Below are positions 14,812 to 22,207 of a DNA stretch of 41,711 nucleotides, piece by piece (the stretch's first letter is position 1; the number at the start of each line of letters is the position of its first letter). Below the pieces are notes generated by a model. The model was not told where the DNA came from, made no database searches, and worked only from the letters and a program-made list of their open reading frames with translations. A program made the position numbers and the translations under genes. This stretch comes from Candidatus Gastranaerophilales bacterium (GTDB taxonomy: Bacteria; Cyanobacteriota; Vampirovibrionia; Gastranaerophilales; Gastranaerophilaceae), in contig CALVEV010000030.1 in NCBI GenBank assembly GCA_944326685.1, positions 1 to 41,711 on the forward strand, written 5' to 3'.

Positions 14812-15312
14812 TTATTTATATTTAATTACTAAATGTACTGTTTGTGATGGAGGTTGAACAGTTGCACTATTACCATATATGGGATTACATTCAGAAGCCC
14901 AAGAAGTTGTTAATGCTAAATGGTTTCCATAGTCAGGATTACCTCTTCCTTCTTCGGCTGCCCCCGGATAATTCCAATAGAATGCAACTACTGTGTGATA
15001 ATGATTTGGTAAGCCGGCTTCAATTTTTATTCCGGAAGTTACATGTGGTTGCAGAAATCGACCTGAAATATTATAGTCAGGGACTCTAAAAGTTCCTTCT
15101 GCATCTCCTGATTGATTAAACTTTGTTCCAATAACTGCAAATAGTTCTTTATAGTCAGTAATTAACAATGAATAACCATCGCAAGATAGACAATCATCAG
15201 GGGTAAAATCTATCGGATAAATAAAAAGTGTGCCAATTCTTTCTTTTGTTAATGAATTTTTGTTATATCCGTTTTGGTTTAAATATGAGTGTTTTACTTG
15301 TTTAATTTCCAT
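14812..15312 (-). CDS. Collar-domain tail fibre paralogue 1
   Basis: This 166-aa protein has the collar pattern CLSCDGYSLLITDYKELFAVIG and FRVPDYNISGRFLQP, and the shared end IYGNSATVQPPSQTVH. SD AAAGGAATTAA precedes ATG 15312, which overlaps the fibre-assembly gene by 11 bases. It is first of the three tandem copies. The insert around GLPNHYHTVVAFYWNYPG is His/Tyr-rich as in classical collar proteins, where such residues bind metal or line the tip. Confidence 0.85.
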   Translation of the reverse strand: MEIKQVKHSYLNQNGYNKNSLTKERIGTLFIYPIDFTPDDCLSCDGYSLLITDYKELFAVIGTKFNQSGDAEGTFRVPDYNISGRFLQPHVTSGIKIEAGLPNHYHTVVAFYWNYPGAAEEGRGNPDYGNHLALTTSWASECNPIYGNSATVQPPSQTVHLVIKYK

Positions 15313-15874
15313 TTAATTCCTTTAATTCATTTCTTAATTTTTCAACTTCCGAATTATAATAATCAAGCCAAGTTTCGCCTGTTGTTTCATCTTTGATTGA
15401 TGGTTCGCAAATGGCTCGAATTCTTTTAGAGTCTAACTCTAACAATTCTTTTTCAATTTCATTTTTTCTAATTTCAAGCTCCTTCTTTTTTATATATAGT
15501 GCGTATTCTTCCGTATCTGAAATATCTACATAACGATTGTCTATAACTTTGTATTTTTCAGGATTTATCAAAATGTCGTGTGCAAGTTCTTCAGATACTT
15601 TTTGAAAACCTGATTTGACCTCTCCAACATAGTCAATTATTGAACTTTCTCGTGTTTCAATATTAATCTGTGTTTCGCCTCTAAAATCAGGTTCAATTAT
15701 CCAATCCGAACCGTTCCAAATTGCGACTTCATTTTCTTCTGTTTTAGGTGGCTCCTTAAAAGTAGCCATTGACGGAAGTAAATATTCATTTTGCCGTCTT
15801 GGATTTTTTAATGCGGGATATTTGCCCGAATAAGCATTCCCTTCTGTGTTGTAACTGTAATAATACTTTGTCAT
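15302..15874 (-). CDS. Tail fibre assembly-like protein
   Basis: This 190-aa protein has an N-terminal YYYSYNTEGNAYSGK segment, then FKEPPKTEENEVAIWNGSDW followed by IEPDFRGE. The 'W-G-x-W...DxRG' arrangement is typical of fibre assembly chaperones and of short proteins fused to fibre ends. A helical, charged C-terminal part (about 120-190) follows. It lies between the long fibre and the three collar proteins, as expected for a chaperone or connector. The exact family is not certain. Confidence 0.7.
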   Translation of the reverse strand: MTKYYYSYNTEGNAYSGKYPALKNPRRQNEYLLPSMATFKEPPKTEENEVAIWNGSDWIIEPDFRGETQINIETRESSIIDYVGEVKSGFQKVSEELAHDILINPEKYKVIDNRYVDISDTEEYALYIKKKELEIRKNEIEKELLELDSKRIRAICEPSIKDETTGETWLDYYNSEVEKLRNELKELNGN

Positions 15875-15898
15875 TTTCTTCTCCTTAATTTTCTTGGT

Positions 15899-17278
15899 TT
15901 ATTTCTCGCCACCTTCAAGTGTAAATACTCCGATAGGTACGAGATTGGTTTCTTGCCAGATATTTAGCAAGAAAATATAACTTGCTAACGGTTCAATAAT
16001 TCTGAACCAAATGTCATTCACGCTATAATTTGTCGGCTCTAACATTTGAGTAAAAATAGTATTGGATAATGCTATTAATGAATATTCATCGTTGTCATTG
16101 TTGACAAATAAATTAAAATCTTTAGTTTCATCAGCCGATTCAGGACACAAATTTATAACATCTAAAACTAAATTATTTTCTACATTGTGAGTTGTACTGT
16201 CTGCTGTTGTATAAGTAAATGGAGCATGTGCCGTTATATAAATATGAGTTGTTACATTTCCGTTTAAAGAGTAAGTTTCATTTTCACTAATGCATATTTT
16301 TGTTAGGTTTAAATAAGTTACAACTCCAATCCTTTCACTAAATTCAGAATCAGCAAAACATTCAACCCCAAGTGCTAAAGTATCTTGCACATAAAATTCG
16401 CCTGTAACCGAATTTGAATAATGTCCTGTAATATCATCAAATTCACTTAATAAACCTATCTCTCCAAAAGCAATAGATAAAGTATTTGTATCAACAGCAA
16501 CAATTGTTCCTTTTTCTTCCGTTAATTCCGTATCAGCATACACAACAGCATCTTTTTCAAAAACAAAATTCGGTGCAACATAGAATTCTCCTAAAGTGCT
16601 TGATGTATATTTAACGACTTTTACAGTTTCACAACTCAATAAATCAGGATTTCCCTTTGAATCTAACTTGCAAGAATTTAAACAAAAAGGAGTTAATATG
16701 CTTTTAGTTTTAATTTCAGGAATAAACTCAATTGGGATTAAACCATTGTTATCAACAGGAGCATAACCGTTTGGCTGCCCTTTTTCAACTACGGCTTGAA
16801 ATTCTGCATTAATTTTGTCTGATAAATTAGTAAGCTCATCCTTTGTTGCAGTTTGAATATCAGGATTAATTATCAACTCCGCAAGTTCAATATTTGAAAG
16901 CTGTATTTCAATTCTGATTGTTAATTCTTTGACAGTACCCGATGACGGATCTTGTTTTGTTGTTTCGGGAAATTTAGAAATAACAAGTAAATTCCCATCG
17001 CAATCATAAATTCCTGCTTCTCTGACAACAAATCCTCCTACTTCAGCAGGAACTGTTGTTAAACAATAAAATCTATTTCCATCCCATTCGCATTTTTGAA
17101 TAATCCCTCTCCAAACTTCTTTTCTCAAAGCAGTCTGTGATGGGCTCGGATTATAATAACTGCCACCACTATCGCCAAGAGCTATTTCTTGAACATCAAA
17201 AGGTGTACCGTTTTTTATAGAATTTAATTGTTTTTGACTTCCGTAATCAGTAACTATTGAGTAAAAGTCTTCAGACAT
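15899..17278 (-). CDS. Tail fibre protein (DUF3751/gpH-type N-terminus)
   Basis: This 459-aa protein's first 160 residues match P2 gpH-type fibre N-termini: FYSIVTDYGSQKQL, VQEIALGDSGGSYY, LRKEVWRGIIQ, EVGGFVVREAGIYDCDGNLL and a TIRIEIQLSN strand. This part attaches to the baseplate. The rest (about 200-459) is beta-rich and probably carries receptor contacts. It directly follows tail gene I, the conserved P2-type order J-I-H. Confidence 0.88.
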   Translation of the reverse strand: MSEDFYSIVTDYGSQKQLNSIKNGTPFDVQEIALGDSGGSYYNPSPSQTALRKEVWRGIIQKCEWDGNRFYCLTTVPAEVGGFVVREAGIYDCDGNLLVISKFPETTKQDPSSGTVKELTIRIEIQLSNIELAELIINPDIQTATKDELTNLSDKINAEFQAVVEKGQPNGYAPVDNNGLIPIEFIPEIKTKSILTPFCLNSCKLDSKGNPDLLSCETVKVVKYTSSTLGEFYVAPNFVFEKDAVVYADTELTEEKGTIVAVDTNTLSIAFGEIGLLSEFDDITGHYSNSVTGEFYVQDTLALGVECFADSEFSERIGVVTYLNLTKICISENETYSLNGNVTTHIYITAHAPFTYTTADSTTHNVENNLVLDVINLCPESADETKDFNLFVNNDNDEYSLIALSNTIFTQMLEPTNYSVNDIWFRIIEPLASYIFLLNIWQETNLVPIGVFTLEGGEK

Positions 17279-17824
17279 TTAAGACTCCTTTGAATTTATT
17301 GTGACTGTTTCTTGCTGTATCGTGGCAGCATAAATATACTGTTTGCCGATTGAAGATAAGTAAAACTCTATTTGTTCAAGCCAAGAACGTTCGTTTTTGT
17401 ATTCGTTAATCAAAGCTCTTAACTTTTCTTCAGTTTCTTCATTTATTGAACGATTAAATATTTGAAGAATAACTTTAAAATAATAAGGTTTGCCACCGTA
17501 ACTAAACCATTCTTCAACATTACCCACGATATTTAATGTCTTGAATATTTCTTCAATTGCATATTTTGTTCCTTTGTATCGATGCATTTTTATTGATGAT
17601 TTTATAAGGTTTCGTTTTTCGGTTTCACTCAATGCTTGTAGCCAACCCTCGTTACCTGTTATGTGATACTGTTCTGCTAAATGCGGCAACGCATCAGATG
17701 GTAAATTGTCAATGATAGTAACTAACAAAACATCAAGGTCTAATTTTTTAAAACGTTCTTCACAGATTTCATCAAATATTTTTAAATTAATGTCGTTTAT
17801 AGGAGCTAGGCTATTCATCGGCAT
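17279..17824 (-). CDS. Tail protein I (baseplate)
   Basis: This 181-aa P2 gpI-type protein has LPHLAEQYHITGNEGWLQALSE and RNLIKSSIKMHRYKGTKYAIEEIF, the typical W...RG T..AI motif. It acts in the baseplate with J and W. It overlaps the end of gene J by 14 bases. The length is normal. Confidence 0.9.
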   Translation of the reverse strand: MPMNSLAPINDINLKIFDEICEERFKKLDLDVLLVTIIDNLPSDALPHLAEQYHITGNEGWLQALSETEKRNLIKSSIKMHRYKGTKYAIEEIFKTLNIVGNVEEWFSYGGKPYYFKVILQIFNRSINEETEEKLRALINEYKNERSWLEQIEFYLSSIGKQYIYAATIQQETVTINSKES

Positions 17825-18923
17825 AACCTCCTATTTTGACATCATAATCAACCAAATTCGCCCATTGGTATTTTTCAATATCTATGTTTTCAGGGGTTAG
17901 AGAAAGAACATCATATACTCCGTAAATGCTGCTTAAAACATTTTTAATTTGTGATTTAACAACATTTTTGCCTAATTTTTGAGCTAATATTTTCCTGTAT
18001 TCTTGCAGTTTGGATTCAAGAGTTGTTTGAACACTTGTAATATCCGCATCCTGATAAAGTATAATCTCTGCTTTTATTGAAAAATCTATTTTTTCAGGAG
18101 ATAAAACTTGAACATAGTCGGTTAATGGTCTAATTCCGTCTTTTTCATAGTATTTGCGAACAATTTCCAAAACTTCTTCGGTTGGATTTCCGCTTTCAGT
18201 CAAAGGATAAATATTAACGACTCCCGGAGATGGTGATAATATTTCAACATCAGTTATTGATTGATGTGCTGATAATGTATGGTAGCGATACGCACCACGA
18301 CTTCCTGCGTTTGAAAATTTTTCGGGAGCCTGTCTTATTCTTTCTCTTAAATTGTCGGCATTTTCATCATCTGCTCCACCTGAAGATATTGTTATGTTCT
18401 CAACTTTTGTAATGTACTTTAATGGTGTAATTAAATTGTTTATACTTCCAATAGAATAATTATTAGCCGTTGTGCCAACAGCTTCGCAAGTGGCTTTTAC
18501 GGATACTGAATATTCTCCGGCAAGAAGAATTGCACTTTCATTTGTTTGGAATACAAATAAACCGTCTTTTGTTTCAACTTCACAACATACGGGTATTTCA
18601 AAATCAAAATCCAATGGTTCATCAACAGAGAATTTTAGAGTCGTAACAGCACAGTTTGCAAGCAGTTTTCTTACACCTAAAGGCTCTCCGATATGTTCAA
18701 GAATGTCTAAAGGTGCGTAGCTTAATAAATTTTGTTTTGCAGTTTCTTGAATTGCAACCCTTAAAATGCTTTCTCGGTAAGCACCAACATCAACCATAAG
18801 TCTTTCTATTTGAGCAGGTTGAAGTGTTTTGCCACTTTTTTCTTCATAAAGAGCAATCCATTCTTTTGTGATAATTTCGGGGTTTCTTTCTATAAAATTC
18901 GGTTCAGGAAGATTTGATGTCAT
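17811..18923 (-). CDS. Baseplate J-like protein
   Basis: This 370-aa protein is of the gpJ/Mu gp47 family, which forms the baseplate wedge. Its motifs include a GAYRESILRVAIQE N-terminal helix, GGADDENADNLRERIRQAPE, SNAGSRGAYRYHTLSAH and VNIYPLTESGNPTEEVLEIV. ATG 18923 (GGAGGTAAATTT) is chosen; the open frame extends 17 codons further up but without start signals. It overlaps W by 4 bases. Confidence 0.93.
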   Translation of the reverse strand: MTSNLPEPNFIERNPEIITKEWIALYEEKSGKTLQPAQIERLMVDVGAYRESILRVAIQETAKQNLLSYAPLDILEHIGEPLGVRKLLANCAVTTLKFSVDEPLDFDFEIPVCCEVETKDGLFVFQTNESAILLAGEYSVSVKATCEAVGTTANNYSIGSINNLITPLKYITKVENITISSGGADDENADNLRERIRQAPEKFSNAGSRGAYRYHTLSAHQSITDVEILSPSPGVVNIYPLTESGNPTEEVLEIVRKYYEKDGIRPLTDYVQVLSPEKIDFSIKAEIILYQDADITSVQTTLESKLQEYRKILAQKLGKNVVKSQIKNVLSSIYGVYDVLSLTPENIDIEKYQWANLVDYDVKIGGYADE

Positions 18924-19282
18924 AAATTTACCTCCGTTGAGCCTGTTGTTGTATTGGAAGACTTGAGTGACCATTGTATTTGGATTTTTATTTGTGTTTC
19001 TTTTATTTCCACAATTACACTATCGACCTTAATTCTTGTTTCCCATTTTTCTATTGCCTCAATAGATTCTCTTATTATGTTTGCTTTTGCACTATTTATC
19101 GGGTAATCAATATATTTATAGATATCCGAGCCAAATGTAGGTCTTAGTGGATCAGAACCTTTTTGAGTTAATAAAATAATTGCGATGCATTGGTTTATAT
19201 CCTCAACACCTTCTGCGACAGAGCCGATTTTGTTGAGTTTATATTGCCAATCAACGTATGTTATTTCATTTAATGTTGTCAT
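18920..19282 (-). CDS. Baseplate protein W (GPW/gp25 family)
   Basis: This 120-aa lysozyme-like-fold baseplate component has LLTQKGSDPLRPTFGSDIYKYID (in part) and the C-terminal strand KIQIQWSLKSS. Length and order (V-W-J) fit the family. The stop and start codons of neighbouring genes overlap by a base or a few, showing tight coupling. Confidence 0.92.
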   Translation of the reverse strand: MTTLNEITYVDWQYKLNKIGSVAEGVEDINQCIAIILLTQKGSDPLRPTFGSDIYKYIDYPINSAKANIIRESIEAIEKWETRIKVDSVIVEIKETQIKIQIQWSLKSSNTTTGSTEVNL

Positions 19283-19791
19283 TACATAGCCTCATTAGGA
19301 CTTGATGTCGGACTTCCCTGATTTCCTGTGTGATTATGTGCATTATATGTATCTCTCATACTTTGCATTGATGAAGTTTTATCGGTAATATCCGAATTTG
19401 AAACAATACCATCAGTATTTTCAAACTTGCCGGTATTTATAACATCTGCAACAATATTCAAAGTTTTTGCCACAATAGTAAGCATTTGAGTATCTCGGTT
19501 AAATTCAATAAAACTGCCATCCTCAAATTTAATTAAATGTTGGAGATTTGAAATTGCAGGAACTTCATCAAGACTTGTATAAATTGCACCTAAAATAACA
19601 CCATCTTCCGAGTTTTCATCCATAAGACAAGCAACTTGTTCCCCGATATCTACAACAGAATAATATTTATCTTTTAATGTTTTCTTTTGTAAGATAGGCA
19701 ACCAGTACGAAGTTATATTATCGTCAGCGAACTGAACTCTTGCTTTTGCTGTCATTGGATTTATATTTGTTACTGTTCCGAATTTTAGCAA
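19282..19791 (-). CDS. Baseplate assembly protein V (tail spike)
   Basis: This 169-aa gpV/Mu gp45-type central spike has an OB-fold N-terminal part (VTNINPMTAKARVQFAD, YWLPILQ, VDIGEQVACLMDENSEDGVILGAIY) followed by a beta-helix strand region (FEDGSFIEFN). The C-terminus YNAHNHTGNQGSPT contains HxH, the metal-binding tip motif of these spikes, in the expected place. The start overlaps gene D by 7 bases. Confidence 0.93.
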   Translation of the reverse strand: MLKFGTVTNINPMTAKARVQFADDNITSYWLPILQKKTLKDKYYSVVDIGEQVACLMDENSEDGVILGAIYTSLDEVPAISNLQHLIKFEDGSFIEFNRDTQMLTIVAKTLNIVADVINTGKFENTDGIVSNSDITDKTSSMQSMRDTYNAHNHTGNQGSPTSSPNEAM

Positions 19792-20753
19792 GACTTTACC
19801 TCCAAACTTAACGAATATCCGCTATTTCTATCAATTGAGTGTGTTGCCTGTGTAATGTGGTATTTGCCCGAAAAATACCCTACATCTTTCATTTCAACAT
19901 TTAACCCTGCTATTAAATAAGGATTTCCCATCATATCAATTGAACCTTCAATAGTATGATTACCTCTTGAAAGTGCAGCTTTTGCTTTTATTAAGGCTTG
20001 TTGTTTATTTTCAACCCTTTGCGATAATTTCAAAGTGTCACCTTTTACACAGTTTTCATTTTTAGCTGTTGCAGTTATGGTTTTGCCTGTTTTAGGATTA
20101 TGATAGCTGACCGTTACAGCTTTATAATTTTGAGATGTTTTTTCTCTTAAATTAATTCTTGAACATTCACTTCGGTTAATAATTTTTGCTGATTTTGCAT
20201 CAATCAGTTTTTGTGTTTTATAAAACACAAGTTGATTATCTGTAATTTTGAAAATATACCCGTATTGTTCGGCAAGAGTTTTCAAAAAAGTTAAATCCCT
20301 CTGTTTATTTTGGGTTATTCTCTCAACTCTGATATCATCAATCTCGCCAACCAGAGTTAAATTGTGTTTTTTTGCAATTTCATTTGCAATTTGCTTAAGA
20401 TTTTTATTTTCATAAGCAACAGAATTATTTTGTCTTAAAGATTTTGTTATACCGGTAGCTATTGCTTTTACAATAAGAACATCCGGTGGAGTTGAAAATT
20501 CTATTTCATCAATTTCAAAAACTCCACAGTTTAAAAGTTTTTCCCCGACATATCCGATATACAATCGTATATTATCGCCTTTACTTGGAATCCAAGCATC
20601 TTGCCATAGTTTTTGAGAATCTTCAAATATAATTTCAACTTCATCACTTTGACCATGTTCAAAATCAGTATAATTAATATTTAAAACATAGTCAGAGATA
20701 TCTTTTGTAATATCTTTTTTATTGTATTCAAGTTTAAATGTGGGTTGTAGCAT
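19785..20753 (-). CDS. Tail hub protein D (late control D family)
   Basis: This 322-aa gpD/Mu gp44-type hub has DFEHGQSDEVEIIFED, WIPSKGDNIRLYIGY, ERITQNKQRDLTFLKTLAEQYGY and the C-terminal ATHSIDRNSGYSLSLEV. It links the tube to the spike. Despite the family name, hub function is the established role. It is the last gene before the gap with the toxin-antitoxin insert. Confidence 0.92.
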   Translation of the reverse strand: MLQPTFKLEYNKKDITKDISDYVLNINYTDFEHGQSDEVEIIFEDSQKLWQDAWIPSKGDNIRLYIGYVGEKLLNCGVFEIDEIEFSTPPDVLIVKAIATGITKSLRQNNSVAYENKNLKQIANEIAKKHNLTLVGEIDDIRVERITQNKQRDLTFLKTLAEQYGYIFKITDNQLVFYKTQKLIDAKSAKIINRSECSRINLREKTSQNYKAVTVSYHNPKTGKTITATAKNENCVKGDTLKLSQRVENKQQALIKAKAALSRGNHTIEGSIDMMGNPYLIAGLNVEMKDVGYFSGKYHITQATHSIDRNSGYSLSLEVKSC

Positions 20754-20777
20754 AGTATAATCTTTCTTAATATAGGG

Positions 20778-20806
20778 TTGAAACTTAATAACTAATTAGT
20801 TATAAT
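20778..20806 (+). promoter_or_regulatory. Promoter and palindromic operator of the toxin-antitoxin pair
   Basis: TTGAAA (20778-20783) and TATAAT (20801-20806) are 17 bases apart. The 16-bp perfect palindrome ATAACTAATTAGTTAT (20788-20803) fills the spacer and overlaps the -10, an ideal site for repression by the antitoxin. Confidence 0.85.
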
Positions 20807-20823
20807 ATAGGTAGGTAAAAATA

Positions 20824-21198
20824 ATGGCTGAAAAATACAAAATCTCATTTTGGCAAGACGAAAATGGTTATAGCGAATCTCAAGAATATATTTGGGAATT
20901 AAAAGCCAAATCAGTTAAGTCAAAAGATGCAAGAATAAAACTTAATAAGATTACAGAATATATGGAGATGTTAGAAAATCATGGAACAGAAATCGGACAT
21001 CCATACATTGACCATATAGAATGTGAAGCACAGTTATTTGAACTTAGACCTCTTCGAGATAGATTTTTCTTCTTTTACAAAAAAGAAAACCGATACATTA
21101 TTCTAAATCATTTTGTGAAAAAAACACAAAAAACTCCAAGAAGAGAAATCGAAAAAGCCATTAGACTTATGAACGATTACAATGAAAGGAACTTATAA
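20824..21198 (+). CDS. HigB/Gp49-type toxin of a type II toxin-antitoxin system
   Basis: This 124-aa protein of the phage-derived Gp49-like/HigB branch of the RelE superfamily has FELRPLRDRFFFFYKKENRYIILNHFVKKTQKTP, given here only as its core: LFELRPLRDRFFFFY and HFVKKTQKTP. These are the hallmark motifs of ribosome-dependent mRNA interferases (catalytic Arg/Lys). The gene is on the plus strand inside the minus-strand tail operon, has its own promoter and ends next to the antitoxin gene. The order toxin-then-antitoxin is typical of higBA. Confidence 0.9.
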   Translation: MAEKYKISFWQDENGYSESQEYIWELKAKSVKSKDARIKLNKITEYMEMLENHGTEIGHPYIDHIECEAQLFELRPLRDRFFFFYKKENRYIILNHFVKKTQKTPRREIEKAIRLMNDYNERNL

Positions 21199-21199
21199 A

Positions 21200-21490
21200 A
21201 TGGATAAGCAAAATATTAAACATAGTGCTGATTGGTCAACTTTTAAAGAGTCCCTTGAATTAACACCTGAAGAATTAGCAGAAATAGACTTAAAAGTTGA
21301 GTTAATGGGTAAACTAATTAATATCAGAAAAGAATTAGGCTTAACTCAAGCAGAATTTGCTAAAAAATGCAATATAAAGCAAGAATATATTGCGAGGTTA
21401 GAACGTTCTAAGACTGCTCCACAAGTCGATACATTGTTAAAAATTCTTGTACCATTGGGTTACAAATTAGATATTGTACCTTTACAGTAA
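21200..21490 (+). CDS. HigA-type antitoxin, XRE helix-turn-helix
   Basis: This 96-aa protein is read from ATG 21200; an ATG at 21182 overlaps the toxin gene and lies before the AAAGGAA SD, so it is less likely. Helix-turn-helix: IRKELGLTQAEFAKKCNIKQEYIARLERS, shown in part as GLTQAEFAKKCNIKQEYIAR. It should bind and neutralise the toxin and repress the promoter through the palindrome at 20788-20803. The N-terminal part (STFKESLELTPEE) is typical of HigA antitoxins with a toxin-wrapping segment. Confidence 0.9.
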   Translation: MDKQNIKHSADWSTFKESLELTPEELAEIDLKVELMGKLINIRKELGLTQAEFAKKCNIKQEYIARLERSKTAPQVDTLLKILVPLGYKLDIVPLQ

Positions 21491-21524
21491 TTATTTAATT
21501 TTAAATGTGCAATGTTTGTTAGTT

Positions 21525-21740
21525 TTATTTTTTCCATGGTGGGGTTATAAAACTAATTGTTTCTTTTTCTTCCAAGACAGGAATTTTTAATTTAATCCCT
21601 GATTCTAAAACCGGAGTAATTGGAATATCGGGGTTTGCTTTGATGATGATTTCGTATTTTGTGGAATCGTTATAGAATTTATATGCAATTAAATCCCATC
21701 TATCATTGTCTTTAGTGACATAATTATAGAATTCGGTCAT
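21525..21740 (-). CDS. Tail protein X
   Basis: This 71-aa gpX family protein with a LysM-like fold has TKDNDRWDLIAYKFYND and IIIKANPDIPITPVLESGIKLKIP. It caps or binds the tube terminus in P2-like tails. It overlaps gene U by 4 bases. Confidence 0.9.
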   Translation of the reverse strand: MTEFYNYVTKDNDRWDLIAYKFYNDSTKYEIIIKANPDIPITPVLESGIKLKIPVLEEKETISFITPPWKK

Positions 21741-22156
21741 TTGGTTTTAAGACCTCCTTCTTGTTCCTTTTCTTCCGGGAGTTTACCTGTATATTCAAGC
21801 AGCTTTAATTCGACTTGAATTGATAATATATCGCCCTCGCTTGATGTTTGCTCGGTTGAAGATTCAATTGAAGAAATAACAAAAACTCCGACATATTCGC
21901 CATTCCCTTTTATAAACTGCAACGGAGTTCCAAGAGTTGCAACGTTTTTAAGTTTATCCATTTCTTCTTTTGGATTACAAAATGATGAGTGAAAATTCAA
22001 TTTGATATCAATAGCATTCAAATTTTCTCCAAGAAACTGCAAGAGAGGTTTTTGATTTATACGTTCATGTTGAGCAAAATTATATGAAGAACTTTCTTTT
22101 ATCCCATTAAAATAAGTTATTAGTTCAAATTGTATATTTCCAAGTTGTGCAAACAT
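21737..22156 (-). CDS. Tail protein U
   Basis: This 139-aa P2 gpU family protein has FAQLGNIQFELITYFNG, INQKPLLQFLGENLNAIDIKLNFHS, the LGTPLQFIKGNGEYVG core and a VVISSIE-like strand. It lies between the tape measure and X, the normal P2 order. Confidence 0.9.
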   Translation of the reverse strand: MFAQLGNIQFELITYFNGIKESSSYNFAQHERINQKPLLQFLGENLNAIDIKLNFHSSFCNPKEEMDKLKNVATLGTPLQFIKGNGEYVGVFVISSIESSTEQTSSEGDILSIQVELKLLEYTGKLPEEKEQEGGLKTK

Positions 22157-22207
22157 TTTTTAATATTCTTCCTGAATTTTAAATAACTACTGATTTCTTG
22201 TTTAGGT

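Noticed and set aside
13695..15312. Diversity-generating retroelement acting on the three collar proteins
   Set aside because: There is no reverse transcriptase, and no template repeat could be seen nearby; the differences are spread, not at adenines of one short segment.
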